Source: Gimesia alba
GTDB lineage: Bacteria > Planctomycetota > Planctomycetia > Planctomycetales > Planctomycetaceae
DNA length: 64,000 nt
Reading direction: 5' to 3'
Assembly: GCF_007744675.1 (NCBI RefSeq)
Contig: NZ_CP036269.1
Coordinates: 6,437,046-6,501,045, forward strand
The notes under the pieces were generated by a model, which saw nothing but the letters and a program-made list of their open reading frames with translations, ran no database searches and was not told the origin of the DNA. The position numbers and the translations under genes are program-made. Shown here in pieces: positions 46,601-57,477 of the stretch (position 1 is the stretch's first letter; each line of letters opens with the position of its first letter).

Positions 46601-47732
46601 CAAAACATATGCGTTCGAGGATAAAGCAAATGACATCGCGATTGCTTCCGATAACAGAACGTTGCTGGTCGGCTGCTATTCAGGTCGCATTCATAAGCTC
46701 AGAATTGTCATGCCGGGAGAAGCAACAGACCTTCAACCAGTGCCTCCCCTGCTCGCAGCAGGCCAGGGAGCCCCTGACTCAATCGCACAAAAACAGCAGA
46801 CGTTATCAGCAAAATCACTGGACAGAAAAGTCAAAATCATCAATTCTCTGGATATGCATTTTGCCTTGATTCCTGCCGGGAAATTCATGATGGGAAGTGG
46901 CAAACCTGCAGCAGAAATCGCCCGACAGTTCGACTCCAATCCATCCTATTTCGAAAATGAGCGTCCTCAGCACGAAGTCCAAATCGAAAAGCCTTTCTAC
47001 ATGGGAATGCATGAGGTCACAATCGATGATTTTAAACAATTTATCAACATGACCGGTTATAAAACAGATCTCGAGCGGAGTGGTAGAGGAGGCGCAGGCT
47101 GGGACGATTTTTCACAAAAATTCAAAACCGGAATCGCAGATTTCAACTGGGCAAAAACAGGTTGGTCTAAAAGTAATTTTCACCCTGTCGTCAATGTCAG
47201 CTGGAACGACGCCGTCAGTTTTTGTAAATGGCTCAGCCAGAGAGAGAAAGCGAAATATCGCTTGCCGACCGAAGCAGAATGGGAGTACGCGTGTCGTGCC
47301 GGGACAACCAGTCTGTTTTACTACGGCAATGATCCAGAAGCGATGGCACCATTTGGAAATATCTGGGACAAAACCGCCAGCCAGCAGTTTCGAGTCAACT
47401 ATGCAAATCTGAAAGGCATCTCAGCCGAGGACAACTTTGCCTTTACCGCACCGGTAGGAAGTTTCAAAGCCAATCCCTGGTCGCTTTACGATATGCACGG
47501 CAATGTCATGGAATGGTGCAGTGACTGGATGGGGGATGAGTACTACAAAACACTCAATGGAAAAGTCGCCTCTGATCCCCAGGGACCAGAAACCGGATCT
47601 GACCGCGTCCTGCGCGGGGGATGCTGGTCGTTCTTTCCTCAGCACGCACGCGCCGCTTCCCGCTCGAAACTTGCCCCCTCAAGGTCCGCACATAATGTCG
47701 GGTTTCGCGTGGTTCTGGAAATCGAACAGTAA
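43620..47732 (+). CDS. J-like / WD40-repeat / SUMF1-domain giant protein
   Basis: A 1370-residue protein. The N-terminal ~95 residues (YQRWLGIPPQDQPPHFYRLL and onward) are a planctomycete J-domain-like module also found before kinase and repeat domains. A membrane helix follows (~161-184), then a Pro-rich linker and a beta domain (~250-345). From ~440 to ~1030 there are about 13 WD40 repeats (xx-CLAVTPDGKxxxSGSxDxxxxxWD). From ~1079 to the end is a formylglycine-generating-enzyme-type (SUMF1) domain: IPAGKFMMGSG, RLPTEAEWEYACRAGTT and NVMEWCSDW. The paired cysteines of active FGE enzymes after RGG are absent (RGGCWSFFPQHARAASR), so it is more likely a binding domain. It is convergent with a sulfatase gene 9 bases away. 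Confidence 0.92.
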   Translation: MTKFDPYQRWLGIPPQDQPPHFYRLLGLELFEEDPEIIKAAAENAIAFIQQNAFGEELQQSQRLLKDIEKVAAYLMSPPHKAKYDKKLKAKLGISTPEVSAPEAPTQQTSSKQNPKPAPPTSSQSQESPSPIQVDSPSTDSSLEKSKQASKLKLAGFEISYLSAAAGIVGIFIVAILLGMQFVGNDSAQQTNIPQPSPTPEPSATSKSPKTEVVNKQALVAKENNPVPQKAKPAPNKPDKPMPPPADEFTGQFTVRSDTLNQKPGKLLEDVTVDLLYQPGLKKEGQIPLGTFKTGANGQGTLKVKLTPKQQTGKFLVKLTRENESWERMLNNFPNELAQNLEIPVQLEPEYLNPAWIEQRLTEVKLNDLIAEYRKVNDPAVQAVASALELSQHLLQAHPETLRDQLQLRLQYHQEPKLAVFQSLPDEKIQIRSQWPTFNRAGGPLIRTILDSNRGIYCLAVTPDGKYAITGRGDRLINIWDISTGKLSRNLKGHRSSLKCLAVTPDGKRLVSGSYDKKAIVWDIATGKAIHTLDGHTDTVSALAITPDGKRIVTGGYDQSLKLWDLETGKLLRSSGLHKKAISSIAISPDGQTILSASYQNLIVSRIDNGQGILELKSDRAAFDNFSMSPDGKFIVSSGSQPQIWNLATGSPILNLEGDEGFRISCLAVSPNGKQVIAGTHSRALLVFDIATGKLSKTFLGHSHTVTQIAFLPDGKHFISGSYDDTLKLWSLENESPVLTPQAHSREVNHVVISSDGKQAVSAAQGELKVWDLQKGKLQNNLKAPLHSNNWISYLPDERFIISGSSASFHGWDIDTGAEIHDFKAKNHMGDVAVSPDGSRGITTSEDIRTQSKKLTIWDLTKRKLLRTMFAHKKSIASLAISADGKRLFSGSLNEFKVWDLESGELLHTYEEPMGLVRHLKLTSDGKYALTSGVVDKQHAILVWDLLEKKRKHTLKGHTQRVRCLAVSPDGTLAVSNADDKTIRLWDLIQGKLLKTYAFEDKANDIAIASDNRTLLVGCYSGRIHKLRIVMPGEATDLQPVPPLLAAGQGAPDSIAQKQQTLSAKSLDRKVKIINSLDMHFALIPAGKFMMGSGKPAAEIARQFDSNPSYFENERPQHEVQIEKPFYMGMHEVTIDDFKQFINMTGYKTDLERSGRGGAGWDDFSQKFKTGIADFNWAKTGWSKSNFHPVVNVSWNDAVSFCKWLSQREKAKYRLPTEAEWEYACRAGTTSLFYYGNDPEAMAPFGNIWDKTASQQFRVNYANLKGISAEDNFAFTAPVGSFKANPWSLYDMHGNVMEWCSDWMGDEYYKTLNGKVASDPQGPETGSDRVLRGGCWSFFPQHARAASRSKLAPSRSAHNVGFRVVLEIEQ

Positions 47733-47741
47733 ATCAACCGA

Positions 47742-49193
47742 TTATTTCACGGCTTTTGCTTTCTTTTTCTGCTTTCCACTGCCGCGCTGTTTCTTTTTCT
47801 TCTTGCCAAGCGATTGATCGTGCGGTGCATCGGGGGCGTTTTTTTCAGGGAACCACTGAGCGAGTTGCTGTTTCACCGTCTTAAAGTTGGGATCGTCCGC
47901 CAGATTCTTCCATTCCATCGGATCGTTCGAATGATCATACAACTCCTCGCTACCGTCCTTGTAGCGAATCAATCGATACTGATTACTTCGGATCGCATGA
48001 TTTAATCGGCCGTGTGTCGTGAGTGCAGGGCGGTCCCATGTTTTCTTCGGGTCTTTCATCAAAGGCACCATACTCACGCCATCCAGATGTTTCCCAATCG
48101 GCAGCGTACACAGCTCACACAGCGTCGGGTAGATATTCATAAAATCAACCGCCTGCTGACAGCGTGAACCTGCTTTCGTGACACCAGGCACGACCATCAT
48201 CAACGGCGCCCGTGTCGCTTCTTCCCAGAGCGAGAACTTGCGCCAGTGATGTTTTTCACCCAGGTGCCAGCCATGATCGCCCCACAAAACCACAATCGTA
48301 TTGTCTGCATACGGGCTGGCATCGAGTGCATCCAGCACGCGCCCGACTTGCACATCCGCAAAAGCAATGCTCGCCAGATACGCCTGCACCGAATGACGCC
48401 AGTTATCCGTTTTCAAAATTTTCGCATGATCTCCTTGCGGCCGCGCCATTCGCACGCCCGCCTGGGGGATATCATCCAGATCATTTTCCAGTACTTTAGG
48501 TAACTGAATTTTGTCAAGCGGATACATGTCATAATACTTACGAGGCACCTGCCAGGGCATATGCGGCCGATAAATGCCACACGCCAGGAAGAAGGGTTTC
48601 TCATGTTTCTGACCAAGATAATTGATGGCGTAGTTGGCCATCTTATAATCACTCATCTCCCGGTCTTCCACATCCAGCACGCCCCAGATAATCGTACCGG
48701 CGCGACTGTGCGGATCGTTTAATACAGCAGGTGTTGGCTTGGGATCGCCGGTTTGCTTCAGATAATCATCCCACGAATCAGGATCGTTATAGCGACCATG
48801 AAAGATCTTTCCCGATCCCACTGAATGATAACCGTGCTTGCTAAAATGCTGAGGCAGCGTCACCACATCGGGCATCACAGGCCGCCAGGGTTGAGGATTC
48901 AAATACACGCCAGAATTCGAAGGACGAATGCCCGTCATCAAGGCGGCCCGCGAAGGATTACAGGCCGGCGCTGCACAATGAGCGTTGGTAAACAACACGC
49001 CCCGCGACGCCAGTCGATCGATGTTGGGCGTCTTACAATCCGGATGCCCCCCCAGGCAACTGATCCAGTCGTTTAAATCATCAACGGCAATGAACAGGAC
49101 ATTCGGCTGCTTGGTCTCCGCAGCAAAGGTACTTGCTGCATCAGAAAAGACAAACAACGCCAACAACAAGATCGAAAGGAGCGAGCGACTCAT
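47742..49193 (-). CDS. Secreted type I sulfatase
   Basis: A 483-residue enzyme. ATG 49193 is chosen because AGAGGG stands 6 bases before it. Signal peptide residues 1-25 (SLLSILLLALFVFSDAA) predict export. The alkaline-phosphatase-superfamily core shows FIAVDDLNDW (metal-binding Asp38-Asp39 region) and the sulfatase signature CNPSR (78-82) followed by AALMTG, in which Cys78 should be converted to formylglycine. WGDHGWHLGE and KHHWRKFSLWE (later metal and substrate residues) are also intact. The C-terminal tail is Lys-rich (KKKKKQRGSGKQKKKAK). Substrate is probably a sulfated marine polysaccharide by analogy with the phylum, but cannot be specified. Convergent with the WD40-SUMF1 gene. Confidence 0.95.
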   Translation of the reverse strand: MSRSLLSILLLALFVFSDAASTFAAETKQPNVLFIAVDDLNDWISCLGGHPDCKTPNIDRLASRGVLFTNAHCAAPACNPSRAALMTGIRPSNSGVYLNPQPWRPVMPDVVTLPQHFSKHGYHSVGSGKIFHGRYNDPDSWDDYLKQTGDPKPTPAVLNDPHSRAGTIIWGVLDVEDREMSDYKMANYAINYLGQKHEKPFFLACGIYRPHMPWQVPRKYYDMYPLDKIQLPKVLENDLDDIPQAGVRMARPQGDHAKILKTDNWRHSVQAYLASIAFADVQVGRVLDALDASPYADNTIVVLWGDHGWHLGEKHHWRKFSLWEEATRAPLMMVVPGVTKAGSRCQQAVDFMNIYPTLCELCTLPIGKHLDGVSMVPLMKDPKKTWDRPALTTHGRLNHAIRSNQYRLIRYKDGSEELYDHSNDPMEWKNLADDPNFKTVKQQLAQWFPEKNAPDAPHDQSLGKKKKKQRGSGKQKKKAKAVK

Positions 49194-49286
49194 AAAACCC
49201 TCTGTGTAGAAAATGGGCGATGAATTAGTAGAACAGACGATTATAACCATCCCCGGTAACACATTGAAAGCATTTTAGACACTCCG

Positions 49287-49940
49287 CTATGGGTTCACCG
49301 GGAACGTCTCCACGCTTCTGTTCGCTTTTGCTGCCTGTAAAAGTTCCAATAATCGATCGCGTGGTATACACCGGCGTTCTTCAGGGATTTTACAGAAAAT
49401 TCGCTGCTTCGTATCGGAGCGGACCAGAGTCTCCAACGTTTCCAGAGAAAGCACTTCCGACGATAGCCAGTTTACCTGCTGCATTGGCAAATACGCGATG
49501 AGCCAGACCGGACTCTTTCCATCTTCTCCCGCTGTCAATTTGACGGCACGAAAACAGGTCAGGTAATCCGAGGGCGCTGGATTGTCTGAATCGAATCTCA
49601 GTAGCCCGGGGCGCTCATCCGTCCGCAGAAAGCCGGGAACGGTGCGTTCAGAGCCGCTGCCTTCGATTCCACTCTGAAGTTGGTCATCAATCTCCGTTAT
49701 TAGTTCTCGCCAGCTGACCCCCTGTTGTTGTGCATCCTCAAAAACGGAGGTTCCCTTTACAGTCTTGTAATTGGTAACCCCCAGGGAAATATAGCTCAAT
49801 TGCCCTTTAAGACGCGAATCAAAGGCAGCCTGTTGGGCATCTCGTACTTGAAGTACAAGAAAGGCCATCACGCCGAACAGGATCACGCATAACACCAGTT
49901 CCAGGAACAGATAGTTGCGCAATATTTCCCGCAATCCCAT
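49287..49940 (-). CDS. Membrane-anchored hypothetical protein
   Basis: A 217-residue protein starting at ATG with GGGGGG nearby upstream. One N-terminal membrane helix (~10-31, LFLELVLCVILFGVMAFLV), then a periplasmic-facing or cytoplasmic domain of mixed structure with no known motif. The Met-Gly start, helix position and a following helical stalk (VRDAQQAAFDSRLKGQLSY) resemble the sensor part of signalling proteins, but no kinase or other output domain is attached. It lies between the sulfatase and sthA. Confidence 0.65.
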   Translation of the reverse strand: MGLREILRNYLFLELVLCVILFGVMAFLVLQVRDAQQAAFDSRLKGQLSYISLGVTNYKTVKGTSVFEDAQQQGVSWRELITEIDDQLQSGIEGSGSERTVPGFLRTDERPGLLRFDSDNPAPSDYLTCFRAVKLTAGEDGKSPVWLIAYLPMQQVNWLSSEVLSLETLETLVRSDTKQRIFCKIPEERRCIPRDRLLELLQAAKANRSVETFPVNP

Positions 49941-49994
49941 CGGACATCCCCCCGTTAAAAGAACGGAGCAGGCTGGAGTTGACTTCTATTTTAA

Positions 49995-51395
49995 TTAGAA
50001 CAACCGATTATACCCGTTCAGCGCAGCAACGCGATAGGCTTCTGCCATCGTGGGATAATTGAAAGTCGTATTGATGAAATACAGCAGCGTATTCGCCGAC
50101 CCGGGCTGAGACATAATTGCCTGACCAATGTGAATAATTTCCGAAGCATTCGGTCCAAAGCAATGAATCCCCAGAATTTCCAGCGTCTCGCGATGAAATA
50201 ACAGCTTCAGCATCCCGACCGGTCGATTCATAATCTGCGCACGGGCCAGATGCTTGAACATCGAATGCCCGACTTCGTAGGGAATTTTGGCTTCGGTTAA
50301 TTCCCGTTCGGTCTTACCTAAAGAACTGATTTCAGGACTCGTATAAATGCCCGTCGGAATATCGCGAATCAAAGCCCGCTCGCATTCACCATTATCCAGA
50401 TGACTGGCGGCGTAGCGTCCCTGCACATAGGCGGCGCTGGCCAGTGATGGATAACCGATGATATCGCCCACGGCATAGATATGTGGCTGCGAGGTCTGGA
50501 AATCGTCATTCACCTCAAGCTGCCCACGGGAATCGGGTTGAATATCCAGGTTCTCCAGACCCAGCTTTTCTGAATTCCCGGATCGCCCCGCCGCAAACAG
50601 TATGATATCGGTTTTCAACTTCTTACCGGATTGAAGCGACATAATCACACCATCATCAGTTCCCTCGATCGATTCATAATATTCGCAATGCCGCAGCAAT
50701 ACACCGCTCTCGCGCATATGATAACTCAACGCATCACTGATTTCGTCATCCAGAAAGTCGAGCAGGGAACTGCGGGTATTGACCAGATTCACTTTCATGC
50801 CCATCGTCCGCAGCATGGAAGCATATTCACAGCCAATCACACCGGCACCATAAACGCTGATCGAGCGCGGCGTGAAATCCAGATCCAGAATTGTATCACT
50901 GCAGAAAATGCGCGGATGACTGAAATCGATGTCATCAGGCCGATACGGACGCGATCCGGTGGCGATCACGGCATAGTCAAACGTGATTTCTTCTGTCAAA
51001 CCATTGGGTGTGTCGATGTGGATGCGATGCGGATCCAAAAATCGCGCCTCTCCTTCGACAAGCTCAACACCATTGCGCTCATAAAATGTACGCCGCATGC
51101 CGACTTGTTTTTGAATCACGGAAGCGGCGGTCTTTCGCAGTTCCGGAAACTCCAGATCCAGAATCATTCCGGAGCGCCCCATCTGGCGCATGTAATTATT
51201 GATCTCGGACATTCTCAGAATCGAATACCGCAGTGCCTTACTGGGAATGGTCCCTTTATGCGTGCAGCTACCGCCGATCTCATAGAACTTCTCGATGGAG
51301 ATCACTGATTTGCCCTGTTTAATGGCTTGCATCGCTGCCCCTTCACCACCGGGGCCGGTTCCAATCACTGCCACATTAAAATGTGCTTCTGACAT
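49995..51395 (-). CDS. sthA: Soluble NAD(P) transhydrogenase
   Basis: A 466-residue flavoprotein, the length normal for SthA. ATG 51395 starts [20 protein letters not shown], an FAD-binding G-x-G-x-x-G; AAGGA lies ~9 bases upstream. The second nucleotide motif is [15 protein letters not shown]. The segment where dihydrolipoamide dehydrogenases have C-x-x-x-x-C reads [15 protein letters not shown]: the first Cys is present but the second is Thr, as in soluble transhydrogenase. It transfers hydride between NADPH and NAD, balancing the pools. It follows the Uma2-like gene with a 127-base gap. Confidence 0.93.
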   Translation of the reverse strand: MSEAHFNVAVIGTGPGGEGAAMQAIKQGKSVISIEKFYEIGGSCTHKGTIPSKALRYSILRMSEINNYMRQMGRSGMILDLEFPELRKTAASVIQKQVGMRRTFYERNGVELVEGEARFLDPHRIHIDTPNGLTEEITFDYAVIATGSRPYRPDDIDFSHPRIFCSDTILDLDFTPRSISVYGAGVIGCEYASMLRTMGMKVNLVNTRSSLLDFLDDEISDALSYHMRESGVLLRHCEYYESIEGTDDGVIMSLQSGKKLKTDIILFAAGRSGNSEKLGLENLDIQPDSRGQLEVNDDFQTSQPHIYAVGDIIGYPSLASAAYVQGRYAASHLDNGECERALIRDIPTGIYTSPEISSLGKTERELTEAKIPYEVGHSMFKHLARAQIMNRPVGMLKLLFHRETLEILGIHCFGPNASEIIHIGQAIMSQPGSANTLLYFINTTFNYPTMAEAYRVAALNGYNRLF

Positions 51396-51522
51396 CCTGA
51401 AATTTTCCTTGATAATTCGCACGAGATATCGCTGAAACGAGCAGCCAGTTTTTAACAACGATATATGATTTTTACTGAAATATACGAGATCTAAAAAATA
51501 AAGCTGAGAATGGTAGCGAAAC

Positions 51523-52092
51523 TTACCACCAATCCGGTTCCGCAAACAAGTCTATTACTTTCATCGAAAACTCAGGCAACAACTCTCCACCAATCATTTT
51601 TCCAGCAACATCAATTACCTGACTCTGTTTACCGAGCCGATATTCGAGCACTTCCCGTGTTTGAGGATCAATCACCCAAACCAGTTCTACCCCCCAACCC
51701 ACATACTCGGTGACATGTGATTTCATCAATTGACGCCGCAAATTGGTCGATGCGACTTCGATAATCGCAGCTGGTTTCCGTTCTGAAATTGCTTTATCGG
51801 TCTCTTCGAACCGTTCCCCGGTTTTAAAGATACTGATCGCGGGAAAACGAACCGTATCCGGGTCCCGTTGAACGATCAATCCCAAGTCAAAACAGGCGTA
51901 TCCCTGATTGGCTTCGTGGAAAAACACGGACAGCACTTTTGAAATATTCAAAACAATCGTCCCATGTTCAATATCGAGCGGTTCGAGTGTTATGATTTTT
52001 CCCTGGTCCAGTTCTGTCCAGCGACCTCCTTCCGGCAGCTCAAGCCGGGCCTCTAAAAATTGTTCCGCCGTATAAATTTGCGATTCTGACAT
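51523..52092 (-). CDS. Uma2-family (DUF820) protein with altered catalytic motif
   Basis: A 189-residue protein. The Uma2 fold is seen in the N-terminal [20 protein letters not shown] and [12 protein letters not shown], then the REase-like core ending IIEVAS and [16 protein letters not shown]. Family members usually have P-D before the hydrophobic strand (PDV) and P-D before xxEV. Here both read P-A (FPAISIF and KPAAIIEV), while the Glu and the Lys of KSHVTEYV persist. The first catalytic aspartate is therefore missing, and nuclease activity is doubtful. Uma2 proteins are abundant in bacteria and cyanobacteria; biological role unsettled. Confidence 0.8.
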   Translation of the reverse strand: MSESQIYTAEQFLEARLELPEGGRWTELDQGKIITLEPLDIEHGTIVLNISKVLSVFFHEANQGYACFDLGLIVQRDPDTVRFPAISIFKTGERFEETDKAISERKPAAIIEVASTNLRRQLMKSHVTEYVGWGVELVWVIDPQTREVLEYRLGKQSQVIDVAGKMIGGELLPEFSMKVIDLFAEPDWW

Positions 52093-52251
52093 CCATTTTT
52101 CCCATCAGGCTACGCTTATATTTCTCGAGAATTTGGCCCGGTTGCAGGTAAATTCGTCTCAACTTTCAATTTTCCTTGAAACATCATAGCATACAGGCAG
52201 CTCTCTCGTCAGTCTTACCTGTCGTTTCGCCATAACAATCCTGTTTGATTA

Positions 52252-52752
52252 ATGATCATGAAAATTCGTCCCTATCAGCCTGAAGATTTACAGACTCTGA
52301 AAGAGATTACCGTCGAAGCCTTTCAAGGCGTTTCCATTGATGAAGGCATCGAACGCGAGTTTGGCATCATCAACGGCCACGATTGGAAATGGCGCAAAGC
52401 CGGGCATGTGGAAGCCGATGCCAAACGCGAACCCGAGGGGATTTTCATCGCAGAAATCGACGACCAGATAGTAGGGTATATCTCGACCTGGCACGATGCA
52501 GAAACCGGTATCGGTTATATCCCCAATATGGCGTTTATTCCCGAATGCCGGGGGCAGGGCATGGGCCGCAAATTGTTGGAATATGCACTGGAACACTTTC
52601 GTCAGCTCAATCTTTCCCTTGCAAAAATAGAAACTCTGGAACAGAATGCGATTGGCAACCACCTTTACACTTCGCTGGGGTTCCAGGAAATTGTGAAACA
52701 GGTCCATTTCGTCGCACCACTGTCCCCCGCTGCCAGGGAAGAGAGCCCGTAA
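52252..52752 (+). CDS. GNAT-family N-acetyltransferase
   Basis: A 166-residue protein, ATG at 52252 with a second in-frame ATG 6 bases later that could be the true start. The GNAT acetyl-CoA motif A is IPECRGQGMGRKLLEYAL, with the R-G-x-G-x-G signature, and motif B includes NHLYTSLGFQE. Such enzymes transfer an acetyl group from acetyl-CoA to an amine on a small molecule or protein. It is followed by rfbD after 35 bases and may be in one operon with it. Substrate not known. Confidence 0.88.
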   Translation: MIMKIRPYQPEDLQTLKEITVEAFQGVSIDEGIEREFGIINGHDWKWRKAGHVEADAKREPEGIFIAEIDDQIVGYISTWHDAETGIGYIPNMAFIPECRGQGMGRKLLEYALEHFRQLNLSLAKIETLEQNAIGNHLYTSLGFQEIVKQVHFVAPLSPAAREESP

Positions 52753-52787
52753 GTCGACAGATCTTTTGAATCAGCGAAGAGGACGCG

Positions 52788-53663
52788 ATGCAAATCACCA
52801 TCATTGGCGCCCGGGGACAACTGGGACAGGATCTGAGGTTAAGTCTCGCTGCAGACGGTCATCAACTCACTTGTCTGACACATCAAGATATTTCGATTGA
52901 AAACGCCGCCAGCATCGAAGCGGCCCTTGATCAAAGTTCCCCCAATCTGATCATCAACACCGCCGCCTATAACAAAGTCGATCAGGCTGAATCGGAACCC
53001 GATATCGCATTCGCCATCAATGCACTGGGACCGCGTCTCCTGGCTCAGTATTGTCAGAAGCACAAGATCTGCTTGCTTCATTTTAGTAGCGATTATGTGT
53101 TTGGTCTGGAAGGTCTCCGTAAACCGGCCTACAAAGAAAACGACCCGCCCGGACCGATCAGCGCGTATGGACAGAGCAAACTTGCGGGAGAATATTTCAT
53201 CCGGGCGATCTGCTCGCAACATTATGTCGTTCGCACATGCGGCCTGTATGGGAAAGCCGGCAAAACCGGAAATGGGAACTTTGTGGAAACCATGCTGCGT
53301 CTGGGCAAGGAACGCGATGAACTTTCTCTGATCAACGATCAACATTGCACGCCTACTTCCACACATGACTTGTCGGCTGCCATCACACGACTGATCACCA
53401 CAGACCAGTTTGGCCTGTATCACGCGACGAGCCAGGGAAAGACGACCTGGTATGAATTCGCACAAACCATCTTCGATCTAGCGGGGATCGAGGTGCAGAC
53501 AAACCCGATCACAACAGAACAATATCAGGCAGCCGCCGAACGTCCTCGTTTCAGCGTGCTCGACTGTTCAAAACTGGAAGAAGTCACCGGTTTTTCTTTC
53601 CCTCACTGGAAACAGTCACTTTCAACGTATCTGGAATCACCCGATTTAGATATCAATAAGTAA
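52788..53663 (+). CDS. rfbD: dTDP-4-dehydrorhamnose reductase
   Basis: A 291-residue short-chain-dehydrogenase-type protein. The NADPH motif IGARGQLGQDL is at 6-16; VVRTCGLYGK, AYGQSKLAGEYF (Tyr-x-x-x-Lys) and SSDYVFGLEG are as in RmlD. It reduces dTDP-4-dehydro-L-rhamnose to dTDP-L-rhamnose for surface polysaccharide. The usual rmlA/B/C genes are not beside it, so the exact substrate is likely but not proven. The call is firm at family level. Confidence 0.88.
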   Translation: MQITIIGARGQLGQDLRLSLAADGHQLTCLTHQDISIENAASIEAALDQSSPNLIINTAAYNKVDQAESEPDIAFAINALGPRLLAQYCQKHKICLLHFSSDYVFGLEGLRKPAYKENDPPGPISAYGQSKLAGEYFIRAICSQHYVVRTCGLYGKAGKTGNGNFVETMLRLGKERDELSLINDQHCTPTSTHDLSAAITRLITTDQFGLYHATSQGKTTWYEFAQTIFDLAGIEVQTNPITTEQYQAAAERPRFSVLDCSKLEEVTGFSFPHWKQSLSTYLESPDLDINK

Positions 53664-53959
53664 TTTTATAGTAATCACTTATGCTGAGTGGCTGATCGAG
53701 AATTTGCGCCGTTCCGCGATTGCGGGATCTATCGATTTTCACTGCAAAATCAGTTTTTTGCCCCGCACTGGCTGGCTTTCACACTTCAGACGGAGGAAAC
53801 CATTGCAGCACCGATTTTGGTTTGATACACTCCCTCTTCGCAGTTGTGTCGATTTACCGAAGTCTTGTTAGATTCAAGGCTTCAATCGTTGACATTCTGC
53901 ACAAAAAACAGCATAAAGAGTGCTTATCGCTCCCGTTACATCAACGGTCGATAAAGCCA
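53664..53959. other. Short gap before tRNA-Ser
   Basis: 296 bases with no gene or repeat visible; expected to hold the tRNA promoter, though no clear -35/-10 pair was marked. Confidence 0.45.
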
Positions 53960-54048
53960 GGAGAGATGGCAGAGAGGCCGAATGCGCCGGTTTGCTAAAC
54001 CGGTGAGCCGTGTAAACGGTTCCACGGGTTCGAATCCCGTTCTCTCCG
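53960..54048 (+). tRNA. tRNA-Ser (GCU)
   Basis: An 89-nt class II tRNA. Acceptor GGAGAGA (53960-53966) pairs with TCTCTCC (54041-54047), discriminator G at 54048. The anticodon stem CCGGT/ACCGG encloses loop TTGCTAA, anticodon GCT at 53994-53996, which reads AGC/AGU serine codons. The long variable arm (GAGCCGTGTAAACGGTTCC) and GTTCGAATC T-loop are intact. CCA is not encoded. An intrinsic terminator follows 11 bases later. Confidence 0.97.
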
Positions 54049-54059
54049 TATTCAAATCT

Positions 54060-54111
54060 ATGGTCGTTGTAAGCACTTAAAAACGAGTGGTTTGCAACGA
54101 CCATTTTTTTT
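54060..54111 (+). terminator. Intrinsic terminator of tRNA-Ser
   Basis: ATGGTCGTTG (54060-54069) pairs with CAACGACCAT (54095-54104) as a perfect 10-bp stem; an inner CACT/AGTG pair extends it. An uninterrupted run of T follows. Confidence 0.92.
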
Positions 54112-54182
54112 ATCCTTGTCACCTTCGATTGCCACATCACTTCAGTACCCCTGCTCAATGCTGCTCGTATCCGAGATACTAG

Positions 54183-54376
54183 ATAGCGTTTATTTAATGG
54201 TTTTGAATGTAATTTTCTGGACCGCAACTTAATCCAGTTCGAATTTAACCGCGGCTAACGCCGTGCGGCTGATCTTGTTTCTAGCCACATTGCCAGCCGG
54301 AATGACCTATTAGCCGAAGGGCGTTAGCCCCGGTTCATCTTTAATCCTAAGGAGAATTCGAATCAAGAAACGCTAC
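54183..54376 (+). mobile_element. 194-bp MITE-like element, copy B
   Basis: Ends ATAGCGTTT and AAACGCTAC, inverted repeats (8 of 9 perfect). The length equals copies A and C. Flanks are CTAG (54179-54182) and CTAT (54377-54380). Its interior differs from A and C on the left half, where an inverted REP (54247-54271) has replaced or diverged from the A/C sequence, and pairs with the forward REP at 54310-54335. This copy sits about 70 bases after the tRNA-Ser terminator. Confidence 0.75.
54247..54335. repeat. Inverted REP pair (REPIN-like) inside copy B
   Basis: Left arm 54247-54271 (AACCGCGGCTAACGCCGTGC and on) is an inverted, diverged REP. Right arm 54310-54335 (TTAGCCGAAGGGCGTTAGCC then CCGGTT) is a forward REP differing by one base from consensus. 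Separated by ~38 bases, they could form a long hairpin, the REPIN architecture. Confidence 0.72.
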
Positions 54377-54454
54377 CTATGACACATTGAATAAAATGAC
54401 CTCATCTCCTTTAGTGTTCCCCTCCTTGAATTTATGCACACTTATTGCGAACTT

Positions 54455-54910
54455 TTAGTTGAAATAAACACTTCTTATCAAGGGTGATAATAAACCCAAA
54501 AGATAGATCAAGCCTGAAGCTAAAAACACATAGACTACGTACTGCTTTTCCAGTTGTTTCAATAAAGGCAGAGATAAAATGGTTGCCACCAAAAAGTAGA
54601 TCCCAAAAACGAATACATAACCCGAACCTTCCCCTCCCTTCATAACACCGAGAGAAAAGTACAATAGTGGAAAAAATGAATAGCAGAGAAATGCAGAATA
54701 TTCATTAATGAAACGTTTCGGATATCGTTCAAAAATAAAATACAAAATCCATCCAGGCAATAAAAACATTGCGGGAACAAATCCCATAATATAGGCATCA
54801 TCTCTACGAAATGAGATGTTAAAAATCAGAATCAGAGTTAAGGTATTCACAAATAACGTGAACCCCAAAATGGCGACCGTTTTTTTCGCTGTCTGAGAAA
54901 TAAAATCCAT
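54455..54910 (-). CDS. Four-helix membrane protein of unknown function
   Basis: A 151-residue, very hydrophobic protein with four predicted helices (~10-32, 45-62, 70-90 and ~95-140 as two). It has no catalytic motif. Base composition is notably more AT-rich than its neighbours, and it sits beside a tRNA and a repeat, a common place for acquired genes. Origin by transfer is possible but not shown. Confidence 0.65.
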   Translation of the reverse strand: MDFISQTAKKTVAILGFTLFVNTLTLILIFNISFRRDDAYIMGFVPAMFLLPGWILYFIFERYPKRFINEYSAFLCYSFFPLLYFSLGVMKGGEGSGYVFVFGIYFLVATILSLPLLKQLEKQYVVYVFLASGLIYLLGLLSPLIRSVYFN

Positions 54911-55005
54911 CGTTCACTTCACAACGTTAAGAGCAACGGGGGGCGAGACAAACCGTGCAGGCTCATTTTACGCCCTGCCAACCACGGCTTTCACTGCGCA
55001 CCTTC

Positions 55006-57473
<2,468 letters not shown>

Positions 57474-57477
<4 letters not shown>

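Noticed and set aside
47742-49193. Idea that the SUMF1 domain activates the neighbouring sulfatase
   Set aside because: The domain lacks the catalytic cysteine pair and the genes are convergent, so no support beyond proximity.
54060-54111. Inverted repeat after the tRNA as an attachment site
   Set aside because: It is a perfect stem with a T run, so a terminator; no direct repeat of the tRNA 3' end was found.
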